This document shows positions 7,945-15,524 of a stretch of 45,235 bases of DNA, one piece after another. The notes beneath the pieces were generated by a model. It had not been told where the DNA came from. It worked only from the letters and a program-made list of their open reading frames with translations, and made no database searches. Within the stretch, counting starts at the first letter, position 1, and the number at the start of each line of letters is the position of its first letter. The stretch spans positions 279,719 through 324,953 of the forward strand of contig NZ_JADNRL010000037.1 in the NCBI RefSeq assembly GCF_015595025.1, given 5' to 3'. Source of the DNA: Halomonas sp. KAO (GTDB lineage: Bacteria; Pseudomonadota; Gammaproteobacteria; Pseudomonadales; Halomonadaceae). Both the position numbers and the translations under genes were made by a program.

Positions 7945-9111
7945 TCACGCCTGCCGGGCCAGCACCCTCAGGCGGGATTCGCACATGTCGAGATCCAGAT
8001 AGGTGCCCTGGAGATGGCGGCGACCGCTGTTGGGGTCGAAGGCGTTGCGGCCGTGCAGGACGCGCCGATTGTCGAAGGCGACCATCTCGCCCGGGGCCAG
8101 GGCGAACTCCAGTCGATGCTGTGGGGCGTGGACTCGCTGCCAGAAGGTGCGATAGGCGTTATACCAGGCTTCGATGGTCTCGGCCGGCAGAAGAAGGCTG
8201 TCGCGAATCCAGTTGTTGAGGCGTACCTCGATGACGCTGCCCGCCTCATCGAGGGCGATGACCGGCGCTCGACAGACGATATCGTGATGCTCGTCCTGGA
8301 AGCGGAAGTCGATAGGGGTCTCGCTGAGCAGTCGAAAGGCCTCGGGGGACGATTGCCGCAGGCTCTCGGCGGCGGCGAAGCCGTCGGCGAAGATCGACTC
8401 GCCGCCCTCGGCGCCATTCTCCAGGCAGTAGAGCAGCTGAATATCCGGCGGCTGGCGCCAGTTGGGCAGGTCGGTATGCAGTGCCAGGGCGATGGCCGTA
8501 TAGGCGGCATTGTTGGGGTTGGGCTTGGAGCGCACATCGAAACGCGCACCGAAGTTGGTGGGGCGCAGCGGCCCGATGCGCTCGGCCAGGCGACTGACCT
8601 CCTCGTCTGCCAGGGGGCCCTCCTCGAGCAGCACCAGGCCGTCGCGGAGCAGGGCGGTCAGCCACTCACGCTCGCCTGCGGCGCCGGCGGTGAAATCACC
8701 ATGGGCCACGCGCGCGGGGCTGAAGCTCTCTCCCCAGGGGCGACGCCTGGGCACCACATCCTTCGGCGGGCAGCCCGGGCGACGTTGATGCAGCCAGCCC
8801 GCATCGAAGCGGCTGACATGGCCGTCGGCCCAGGTCACCGTCAGGTTGCCGTTCTCCACCTGTACCTCCACTGCCGCGTCGGGTGCCTCCCGGGGCAGGG
8901 AGAGGCGCTCGCGAGTCTGTGGGTGGCGGCATTCGGGGCAGGCACAGTGGTCGCGCAGCCAGATCAGCGGGAACGAGGCCTGCTCATCGCCTTCCCAGGA
9001 CAGCAGCAGAAAACGGTCGTCTGCCCCGGCACGAGTGAGGCCCGGTGCCTGGGTGTAGTCGTTCAGCTCGCCCATGGGCAGATGCGGGCGTTGTTCGCGG
9101 GTCAAGGACAT
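7945..9111 (-). CDS. Gamma-butyrobetaine dioxygenase (BBOX-type, Fe(II)/2-oxoglutarate)
   Basis: A 388-residue dioxygenase that would hydroxylate gamma-butyrobetaine to L-carnitine using 2-oxoglutarate and oxygen. The N-terminal zinc domain shows C56, C58, C61 in HCACPECRH and H98, matching the zinc site of the animal enzyme. The TauD-type catalytic domain has H212 and D214 (LHTDLPNW) and H353 (VLHGRNAF) as iron ligands. The start is MSLTREQ, with AGGAG 7 bases upstream; an upstream ATG 19 codons earlier lies in the regulatory gap and has no site. The binding protein follows in the same direction, and a LysR gene is divergent. Trimethyllysine dioxygenase is a related alternative, but the bacterial context favours BBOX. 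Confidence 0.9.
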   Translation of the reverse strand: MSLTREQRPHLPMGELNDYTQAPGLTRAGADDRFLLLSWEGDEQASFPLIWLRDHCACPECRHPQTRERLSLPREAPDAAVEVQVENGNLTVTWADGHVSRFDAGWLHQRRPGCPPKDVVPRRRPWGESFSPARVAHGDFTAGAAGEREWLTALLRDGLVLLEEGPLADEEVSRLAERIGPLRPTNFGARFDVRSKPNPNNAAYTAIALALHTDLPNWRQPPDIQLLYCLENGAEGGESIFADGFAAAESLRQSSPEAFRLLSETPIDFRFQDEHHDIVCRAPVIALDEAGSVIEVRLNNWIRDSLLLPAETIEAWYNAYRTFWQRVHAPQHRLEFALAPGEMVAFDNRRVLHGRNAFDPNSGRRHLQGTYLDLDMCESRLRVLARQA

Positions 9112-9128
9112 GATCACTCTCCTGGCGG

Positions 9129-9191
9129 TTGGCTGGCGCCAAGGATGGAGATTGCCCCCGGCGTTCACAAACGATTAATCTGGCGCCTATG
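9129..9191. promoter_or_regulatory. Divergent control region with paired GGCGCC palindromes
   Basis: Between the dioxygenase and LysR genes lies TTGGC-TGGC-GCCAA (9129-9142), an interrupted palindrome of the T-N11-A form LysR proteins bind, and a second TGGCGCC copy at 9181-9187. The spacing of about 48 bp suits a pair of LysR sites. Which protein binds is inferred from position only. Confidence 0.4.
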
Positions 9192-9220
9192 ACCCAAGTT
9201 TATTTATGGCAGCCTATTTC

Positions 9221-10099
9221 ATGAGCGCCCTGCCCCCATTGGCCTGGCTCCAGGCCTTCGAGGCCGCCGCCCGCACCCTGAGCTTCACCGCCGCCGGACA
9301 GGAGCTTGGGGTGACCCAGGCGGCCATCAGCCAGCGTGTTCGTCTTCTGGAAGACCGCCTGGGTCAGAAGCTCTTCGTGCGTCATCCCCGCAGCCTGAGC
9401 CTGACGCCGGCCGGGCAGTCGTGGCTGCCCAGTCTTCAGGACGGCTTTACCCGGCTGGCCGAGGGCACCCGGGAGGTCTTCGGCGAGACCGATGAGGCAC
9501 CGGTCACGCTACGCACCACACCGGTGGTGCAACAGAACTGGCTGGCGCCGCGACTATGCGCCTTTCGCCGCGAGTATCCCGAGGTGGCGTTGCGACTCGT
9601 CAGTGCCATCTGGCCCGACGATTTCGGGCCCGAGGGCGCTGACATCGAGATCCGTTACGGTCAGGGAGGGTGGCACGGCATGGAGGCGGTATCGCTGGGC
9701 AGCGACACCATGCTGCCCGTGTGTGCCCCGGCATTGGCCGAGCGCATCACGAGGCCGGCCGACCTGGCGGAGCACACCCTGCTGCATGCGGTGGGATTCG
9801 AGGTGGGGTGGCCGACCTGGCTGGAGGCCGCCGGGGTGCCGGCACTGGCCTCGCGTCGAGCCCCGCTGATCTGTGATACGCAAACGATGACGCTGTCTCT
9901 CGCGGCACTGGGCGAGGGCATCGCCTTGACGCATCGGCGGCTGGTGGAGCACCGAGACGATCTGGTGGCGGCGCTCGACTGGGAGGTCGAGAGCGACGAA
10001 GCGTTCTGGCTGGTGCGCCCGGTGCGCGCACCGGCCCGGCCGGAGGCGGCGCTGCTCTGGGAGTGGTTGAAGCTCCGGCTCGCCATGGATCTCTCCTGA
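9221..10099 (+). CDS. LysR-family transcriptional regulator (GcvA-like)
   Basis: A 292-residue LysR regulator. The N-terminal winged helix-turn-helix spans about residues 5-65 (FEAAARTLSFTAAGQELGVTQAAISQRVRLLEDRLGQKLF, seen in order), and the C-terminal effector domain follows. The opening (SALPPLAWLQAFEAAAR) is that of GcvA-type members. An in-frame ATG 15 bp upstream (9206) is possible; neither has a clear ribosome binding site, so the choice rests on family length. It is divergent from the dioxygenase and binding-protein genes and is the probable regulator of that module. Pseudomonas carnitine genes are instead controlled by the AraC/GATase-type CdhR, so this would be a different regulator type. 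Confidence 0.87.
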   Translation: MSALPPLAWLQAFEAAARTLSFTAAGQELGVTQAAISQRVRLLEDRLGQKLFVRHPRSLSLTPAGQSWLPSLQDGFTRLAEGTREVFGETDEAPVTLRTTPVVQQNWLAPRLCAFRREYPEVALRLVSAIWPDDFGPEGADIEIRYGQGGWHGMEAVSLGSDTMLPVCAPALAERITRPADLAEHTLLHAVGFEVGWPTWLEAAGVPALASRRAPLICDTQTMTLSLAALGEGIALTHRRLVEHRDDLVAALDWEVESDEAFWLVRPVRAPARPEAALLWEWLKLRLAMDLS

Positions 10100-10203
10100 G
10101 ACAGCCGGCAGGCTACCCTTTCCGGTGCTTCGCAGGGGCCGATGCTTCCTTAAGATTCGATGCTTCGCAGGGGGCGTGGGGCTGGCCTACAGCCCCCTCG
10201 ATG

Positions 10204-10812
10204 CTAGCCGTCGGGCTGGCGCTGCATAAACCAGTGAGTCACCCCGATCACGGGCTCGCTGGCCAGGGTCTCGAAGCCGAAGCGTCGATAGAGCCGGACA
10301 TTCTCGGGAAGGTCGGTCTCCAGGTAGCCCAGGCCGCGTTGCCGGTCGAGGTGATCGCATAGCTGACTCAGCAGCCGGCTGCCGACTCCCTGACCCTGCC
10401 ACTCGGGTGCGACCGCCAGCGGCCCGAGGTGCCAGTGAGTCGGCATGCCGGCGTCTCGCCTGGCCCACACCCGCACCCAGGCCCGCATGCGCAGGGCGCT
10501 CACCGGGCCGTTCGCGAGCAGGACCGGCAGCGCCCGCCCCCGGTCGGCAAGGGTCGGCTGGCAGCCACCCGGGGCGGCCAGGGCCGCCACGCCGACCAGC
10601 CGTGGGCCCGCGAAGGCGCCAAGGATCCGGCCGCCCTCCAGCTGGCGCTGCAGGAAGGGGGTGAAGATTCGTCGCAGGGTGCGCTCACGCCGCACCGGAT
10701 CGGCCCCGAAGGCCCTGATGTGTGTGGGGTTGTCGCGCATGCCCCGGCCGAGCAGCCCGGCGGCGGTCCGGGCCTCGGCCCTGGTCAGGGTACGAATCTC
10801 CAGTCTCTCCAG
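10204..10812 (-). CDS. GNAT-family N-acetyltransferase, probable CTG start
   Basis: A GNAT acetyltransferase with the acetyl-CoA pyrophosphate loop QGQGVGSRLL and a late YRRFGFE motif. The first ATG (10740) would remove the first strand and helix of the fold. The frame is open and protein-like upstream: LEIRTLTRAEARTAAGLLG precedes RGMRDNP, which is how such proteins usually begin. A stop codon lies at 10818-10816, and no ATG, GTG or TTG occurs between it and the first ATG. A CTG at 10812 has GAGG 7 bases upstream and would give 202 residues, so I take CTG as the start; CTG at 10803 is the alternative. The acceptor substrate is unknown. It follows threonine aldolase on the same strand. Confidence 0.72.
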   Translation of the reverse strand: MERLEIRTLTRAEARTAAGLLGRGMRDNPTHIRAFGADPVRRERTLRRIFTPFLQRQLEGGRILGAFAGPRLVGVAALAAPGGCQPTLADRGRALPVLLANGPVSALRMRAWVRVWARRDAGMPTHWHLGPLAVAPEWQGQGVGSRLLSQLCDHLDRQRGLGYLETDLPENVRLYRRFGFETLASEPVIGVTHWFMQRQPDG

Positions 10813-10872
10813 GGATCACCCTCGGTGCGCTGCCCCGATGTCATTCGGGCCATTTTCAGTTAAGCAACAGGG

Positions 10873-11877
10873 CTATTGCGCCAGATACTCCTCGAATGCC
10901 GCCAGGGTGGCATCGATGGCCGCGTCATCCAGGTCGCGGTGCACCACCAGGCGGGTGTCATAGAGCACCTCGATCAGGATCTCGCGCTCGGCCAGCCAGG
11001 CCCGCAGTGGCGCGATATGTGGCTCGGGCACCCGCAGGAAGAGCATGTTGGTGGCCTGGGAGAGCACCTCGATGGTCGGCAGTGCCCGCAGGCCCGCCGC
11101 CAGGCGCTCGGCGCGGCGGTGGTCATCGGCGAGGTCCGCCATCTGGTGGTCCAGCGCGTAGTGGCAGGCGGCGGCGATGATGCCCGACTGACGCATGCCC
11201 CCACCCAGCACCTTGCGCCAGCGGCGTGCCGCGTCGATCAGTGCCTGGGGGCCCACCAGGGCCGAGCCCATCGGCGCACCCAATCCCTTGGAGAAGCACA
11301 GGGAGACCGTGTCGAAGGGCGCGCAGAGCGTTGCCAGCGAGGTGTCGGTGGCCACCGCGGCATTGAACAGTCGGGCGCCGTCCAGGTGGGTGGCCAGGCC
11401 GTGCTCCCGGGCCAGCTCGGTGGCCTGGTGCATATAGTCGGCATCGATCACGCGTCCGCCGATGGTGTTCTCCAGTGCCAGCAGGCGGGTGCGGGCGAAG
11501 TGGAAATCGTCGGGCTTGATGGCGGCGCGGATGCGCTCAAGCGGCAGCGAGCCATCCTCGGCGTGCTCCACCGGCTGAGGCTGGATGCCGCCGAGAACCG
11601 CGGCGCCGCCGCCTTCGTACTTGTAGGTGTGGGCCTGCTGGCCGGCGATATATTCGTCGCCCCGCTGACAGTGGGCGAGCAGGGCGGCCAGATTGCTCTG
11701 GGTGCCGCTGGGGAAGAGCAGGGCGGCGGCCTTGCCGGCACGCTCGGCCAGGGCGTTTTCGAAGCGAGCCACGCTGGGGTCATCGCCCCACACATCATCG
11801 CCCACCGGGGCGGCATGCATGGCATCGCGCATGGCGGCGCTGGGGCGGGTGACGGTATCGCTGCGCAGATCGATCAT
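10873..11877 (-). CDS. ltaE: Low-specificity L-threonine aldolase
   Basis: A 334-residue PLP enzyme that cleaves L-threonine and L-allo-threonine to glycine and acetaldehyde. The N-terminus MIDLRSDTVTRPS is typical of the family. FPSGTQSN near residue 55 is the cofactor phosphate region, D166 in HLDGARLFNA is the pyridine-nitrogen partner, and K197 in CFSKGLGAPMG is the Schiff-base lysine. The start at 11877 has GGAGG 5 bases upstream; a longer open frame upstream belongs to no family and overlaps mtfA antisense. It lies 46 bp behind mtfA on the same strand, so it may be the fourth gene of a minus-strand unit starting at 15310. Confidence 0.93.
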   Translation of the reverse strand: MIDLRSDTVTRPSAAMRDAMHAAPVGDDVWGDDPSVARFENALAERAGKAAALLFPSGTQSNLAALLAHCQRGDEYIAGQQAHTYKYEGGGAAVLGGIQPQPVEHAEDGSLPLERIRAAIKPDDFHFARTRLLALENTIGGRVIDADYMHQATELAREHGLATHLDGARLFNAAVATDTSLATLCAPFDTVSLCFSKGLGAPMGSALVGPQALIDAARRWRKVLGGGMRQSGIIAAACHYALDHQMADLADDHRRAERLAAGLRALPTIEVLSQATNMLFLRVPEPHIAPLRAWLAEREILIEVLYDTRLVVHRDLDDAAIDATLAAFEEYLAQ

Positions 11878-11923
11878 CGGTGCCTCCAGAGGGTAACGGG
11901 CAATCGGTAATGAACCAGTGGGG

Positions 11924-12751
11924 TCAATGGTGTTCGGGCCGGGCGTGGTCCGCCGAGGGCGGCAGTCGGGCCAGCGTCTGCTGGCGGAAGTAGCGGCCGA
12001 GCAGATCGAAGAGGGCCGGGTAGGCATCATGCAACAGGTCGGGGGCGGTGAAGAAGGCCTCGCAGCAGACCGCGAAGCATTCGCCGGGGTGCGTGGCGGC
12101 ATAATCGTCGATGGGGGTAGCCTCACCGCGAGCGAGACGGGACTGAAGGTCATCCCACACCGCCATGAACACCCGGTGCCACTCCCGCGGGTCGATATCG
12201 CCGGGCAGCGGCGGGAAGCCGTCAACATCCAGGGAGTTGCCCAGGTCGAGCTTGTGGGCAAACTCGTGAATCAGCACATTGAAGCCCGAGAAGTCGCCGC
12301 TCTCCATCAGGTCGGGGAAGGCCACCACCACCGGCCCCTGGTGGGAGGTCTCCCCGGCACGCTCGTCGTCATACTCGTGGACCACGCCGAACTCGTCCAT
12401 CTCCTCCACGCGACGCCGAAAGGCATCGGGCAGGATCAGGACCTCATGGACATTGCCGAAGGCCTCGAGGTGTTCGTCGTCGCGCCAGCCCAGCGTCAGC
12501 AGGCAGGCCTGACCGGCCAGGGCGAGCCGCGCCGGCAGGTCGAAGGGCGTGGCCTCGGCAAGCTCCGGATGCAGGCTGATGCGCTTGGCGTGCAGGAAAC
12601 GCCAGGCGCGCTGGCCCAGGCGCCGGGCCTCCTCCTCACCGAGGGCGGCCAGCAACGGTACGCGGTGGCGCGCCTCCCGCCAGGTCTCTTCCGGCAGGGG
12701 ATGGCGCGCCGCGAAGCGCTGCTCGCGCCAGCGGCGCAGGCGGTTCAGCAT
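11924..12751 (-). CDS. mtfA: MtfA-family zinc peptidase (M90)
   Basis: A 275-residue cytoplasmic protein of the MtfA family (peptidase M90). The zinc motif is H162-E-F-A-H166 in LIHEFAHKLDL, with the downstream E/Y-rich segment FAVCCEAFF supplying the third ligand region. In E. coli, MtfA binds the glucose repressor Mlc and has weak aminopeptidase activity; no Mlc gene is in this window, so its partner here is unknown. GAGGAGG lies 10 bases before the ATG. The start is 15 bp after the nitrilase-fusion stop, so they are probably co-transcribed. Confidence 0.92.
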   Translation of the reverse strand: MLNRLRRWREQRFAARHPLPEETWREARHRVPLLAALGEEEARRLGQRAWRFLHAKRISLHPELAEATPFDLPARLALAGQACLLTLGWRDDEHLEAFGNVHEVLILPDAFRRRVEEMDEFGVVHEYDDERAGETSHQGPVVVAFPDLMESGDFSGFNVLIHEFAHKLDLGNSLDVDGFPPLPGDIDPREWHRVFMAVWDDLQSRLARGEATPIDDYAATHPGECFAVCCEAFFTAPDLLHDAYPALFDLLGRYFRQQTLARLPPSADHARPEHH

Positions 12752-12766
12752 CGCTCAGGCGCCTCC

Positions 12767-14353
12767 TCAGCTCTCGTCGAGGTCGGCCCCGGATGTCCGG
12801 CCCCCGGACTTCCATGACCAGTCGCGCCAGCGCAGGTCGAACAGGTCCTTGCGGCGGTCCTTGAGGTTGGTCACCGAGCCCTCGTTACGCACCACGGTCA
12901 GCCGGGTCAGGTCGAGGTCCGAGAACAGCATCATCTCGGTGTTGGGGGTGGTCTCGTTGAGGACGGCGTCGTGGGGGAAGGCGAAGTCCGAGGGCGAGAA
13001 CACCGCCGACTGTGCATACTGGATCTCCATGTTCTCGATGGAGGGCACATTGCCGACGCTGCCGCACAGCACCACATAGCACTCGTTCTCGATGGCGCGG
13101 GCCTGGGCACAGTGGCGCACCCGCAGATAGCCATTCTTGGTATCGGTCCAGAAGGGCACGAAGAGGATATCCATCTCCTGCTCGGCCTGCAGCCTTGGCA
13201 GCTCCGGAAACTCCACGTCGTAGCAGATCAGGATGCCGACGCGTCCTGCATCGGTGTCGAATACCTGGAGGCCGTCGCCGCCCTCGATCACCCAGTCGCG
13301 GCGCTCCTGGGGCGTGATATGCAGCTTGGCCTGACGCTCGAGGGTGCCGTCGCGGTGACACAGGTAGGCGACGTTGTAGAGGCGGTCGTCCTCGCCCATC
13401 TCGATCATGGAGCCGGCGATGATATTGATATTGTAGGAGACCGCCATGCGCGAGAGCTCGGTCTTGAAGCGCTCGGTAAAGCTGGCCAGGAAGCGGATGG
13501 CGGCCATCTGGTCCTGCTGGGCTGCGCGGTCCTGCAGCCCCATCAGCGGGGCGTTGAAGAGCTCCGGGAAGACCGCGAAGTCGCTCTGGTAGTCGGAAAG
13601 GGCATCGACGAAGTACTCCACCTGCTGCAGCACCGCCTCCACCGAGTCGAACTCGCGCATCTGCCACTGCACCGCACCGACACGGACCTGGGTCTTGCGG
13701 GTGTCGAGGACCAGCTCGGCGGGCTCATAGAGGAAGTTGTTCCACTCCAGCAGGGTGGCATAGCCCTGGGACTTCTCGTCCTCGGGCAGGTAGTCGCGCA
13801 GCAGGCGCTTGACCTGGAAGTCGTTGGCCAGCTGGAAGGAGAGGATCGGGTCGTGGATCTCCTTGCGGGCCACCCGGTCGATGTACTGGGTGGGGCTGAG
13901 CTCCTCGGCGTGCTGGTGGTACTGGGGAATGCGTCCGCCGGCGAGGATCGCACGCAGGTTGAGCGAGCGGCAGAGCTCCTTGCGGGCATCGTAGAGGCGT
14001 CGTCCCAGGCGGTAGCCGCGGTAGTCCGGGTGAATCAGCACGTCCAGCCCGTACATGGCGTCGCCCTCGGCGTTGTCGAGGATCACCTCGCGCTTGCCGA
14101 TCAGGTCATCATACTTGTGCGGATTGGTAAATTCGTCGTAATCGACCCTGACGGTCAGGGCGATGCCCACCAGGCGGCCGTCGTCCTCGATGGCGACCTG
14201 GCCATCGGGGAAGTCACCGATCAGTCGCTCGATGGTGTGTCGTGACCAGGCGCCGCCGATATCGTGGTAGACGGCATCCATCAGCGACTCGAGCTGGGGG
14301 TAGTCGTCCAGCGTCAGATTGCGAAGCGTGAGGTGAAGGTCGTCGAGGGACAT
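12767..14353 (-). CDS. GNAT acetyltransferase / carbon-nitrogen hydrolase fusion protein
   Basis: A 528-residue two-domain protein. Residues 8-180 are a GNAT domain (LDVLIHPDYRGYRLGRRLYDARKEL seen in order around 103-127). Residues 223-510 are a nitrilase-superfamily hydrolase with the full triad: E264 in FPELFNAPL, K343 in QAKLHITPQE and C377 in ILICYDVEFPEL. This fusion is widespread in bacteria, but its substrate is not established; a coupled amide hydrolysis and acetyl transfer is conceivable. AAGGA lies 7 bases before the ATG. It sits between an EamA exporter and mtfA on the same strand with short gaps (36 bp and 15 bp). Confidence 0.9.
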   Translation of the reverse strand: MSLDDLHLTLRNLTLDDYPQLESLMDAVYHDIGGAWSRHTIERLIGDFPDGQVAIEDDGRLVGIALTVRVDYDEFTNPHKYDDLIGKREVILDNAEGDAMYGLDVLIHPDYRGYRLGRRLYDARKELCRSLNLRAILAGGRIPQYHQHAEELSPTQYIDRVARKEIHDPILSFQLANDFQVKRLLRDYLPEDEKSQGYATLLEWNNFLYEPAELVLDTRKTQVRVGAVQWQMREFDSVEAVLQQVEYFVDALSDYQSDFAVFPELFNAPLMGLQDRAAQQDQMAAIRFLASFTERFKTELSRMAVSYNINIIAGSMIEMGEDDRLYNVAYLCHRDGTLERQAKLHITPQERRDWVIEGGDGLQVFDTDAGRVGILICYDVEFPELPRLQAEQEMDILFVPFWTDTKNGYLRVRHCAQARAIENECYVVLCGSVGNVPSIENMEIQYAQSAVFSPSDFAFPHDAVLNETTPNTEMMLFSDLDLTRLTVVRNEGSVTNLKDRRKDLFDLRWRDWSWKSGGRTSGADLDES

Positions 14354-14389
14354 GGCGCATCCTTGGTCGGTCGGGTCAGAGCGGGCAGT

Positions 14390-15310
14390 CTAGCATGGGC
14401 GGTCTGTGCTGCCTTGTGGGACAGCGGGGCGGCGGCCTAGCGGCTGGGTCAGGGTCTGGGCCATCACCACGCCGGCCAGGATCAGGGCGCCGCCCAGGAA
14501 GTGGAAGAGCGCAATGCGCTCGCCCAGGGCGAACATGGCGATGATGGCACTGAACAGCGGCATCAGGTTGATGAAGATGCTGGCCTGGCTGGCGCCGATG
14601 CGGCGAATCGCCAGCATCCACAGGAAGGTGGTGATGATGGAGGCGGGGATGCCGGCGTAGAGGATCAGGCCGATATTGCTGGAATCCACCGGCGTCATCG
14701 GCCCCAGCAGATAGGGCGGCAGCAGGATCAGCACGGCGAAGATCACCTGGCCATAGAGCAGCACCCAGGGCGGCAGCGCGATGGGCCAGCGCTTGAGCAT
14801 GACGCCATAGAGCGCATAGCAGGTGGCGGCCACCAGCATCAGGGCGTCGCCTTTCGCCACCGTCAGCTCCAGCAGCGAGAGCGGGCTGCCGCGTCCCAGC
14901 AGGATCGCCACGCCGACCAGCGCCAGGGCACCGCCGGCCACACCGCCGAGACGCGGCGGCTCGCGCAGGATCAGGGCGCTGAGCAGCACGGTAAGCAGCG
15001 GTACCATGGCGGCCAGGATACCCATATTGGTGGCGCTGGTGGTCTCGGCGGCCATATAGGCGAGCCCCTGCCAAAGCCCCATGCCGAGCAGCCCCAATAC
15101 GGCGAGCTTCGGCCACTCCCGGCGGATCGTCGCGCGGTGCTGCCAGGCCGCCGGGGCCACCAGGGGGGTAAGCACGGCCAGCGCCAGTACCCAGCGCAGG
15201 AAGGCGATGCTGCTGGGGGCAATGGTGCCGACGGTCAGCTGGTTGATGGTCATGTTGCCGGACCAGATCAGCACGGCGCCGAGGGGCGCCAGGAAGGCAA
15301 GCGGTGACAT
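14390..15310 (-). CDS. EamA/DMT-family transporter
   Basis: A 306-residue inner-membrane protein with about ten hydrophobic segments arranged as two EamA repeats. The first begins with LGAVLIWSGNMTINQLTV and includes SIAFLRWVLAL; the second includes ALYGVMLKR and ends with LGERIALFHFLGGALILAGVVMAQ. Such proteins usually export amino acids or other metabolites; the substrate cannot be read here. GAGAGG lies 6 bases before the ATG. It is the first gene of the minus-strand run 15310 to 10204 and is divergent from the BCCT transporter. Confidence 0.87.
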   Translation of the reverse strand: MSPLAFLAPLGAVLIWSGNMTINQLTVGTIAPSSIAFLRWVLALAVLTPLVAPAAWQHRATIRREWPKLAVLGLLGMGLWQGLAYMAAETTSATNMGILAAMVPLLTVLLSALILREPPRLGGVAGGALALVGVAILLGRGSPLSLLELTVAKGDALMLVAATCYALYGVMLKRWPIALPPWVLLYGQVIFAVLILLPPYLLGPMTPVDSSNIGLILYAGIPASIITTFLWMLAIRRIGASQASIFINLMPLFSAIIAMFALGERIALFHFLGGALILAGVVMAQTLTQPLGRRPAVPQGSTDRPC

Positions 15311-15524
15311 TCAGATCCTCTCATTTCCAACGCAGGGGCCCCGCGGGTGGCGGAGTGCGAACCCATCATCATACTGGTCACTGTCCTTAGGGGCATCGGC
15401 CAGGCACTTCCAGCGCCGTCAGCCGGTGGTTCTGTGCCTCTCCCGGATCGGTGGTAAAATACGCGGAATGCTCGGTGCCGATACGGCTTATACTCGAACT
15501 ACCCCATCAGCCGAGGCGCCTGCC

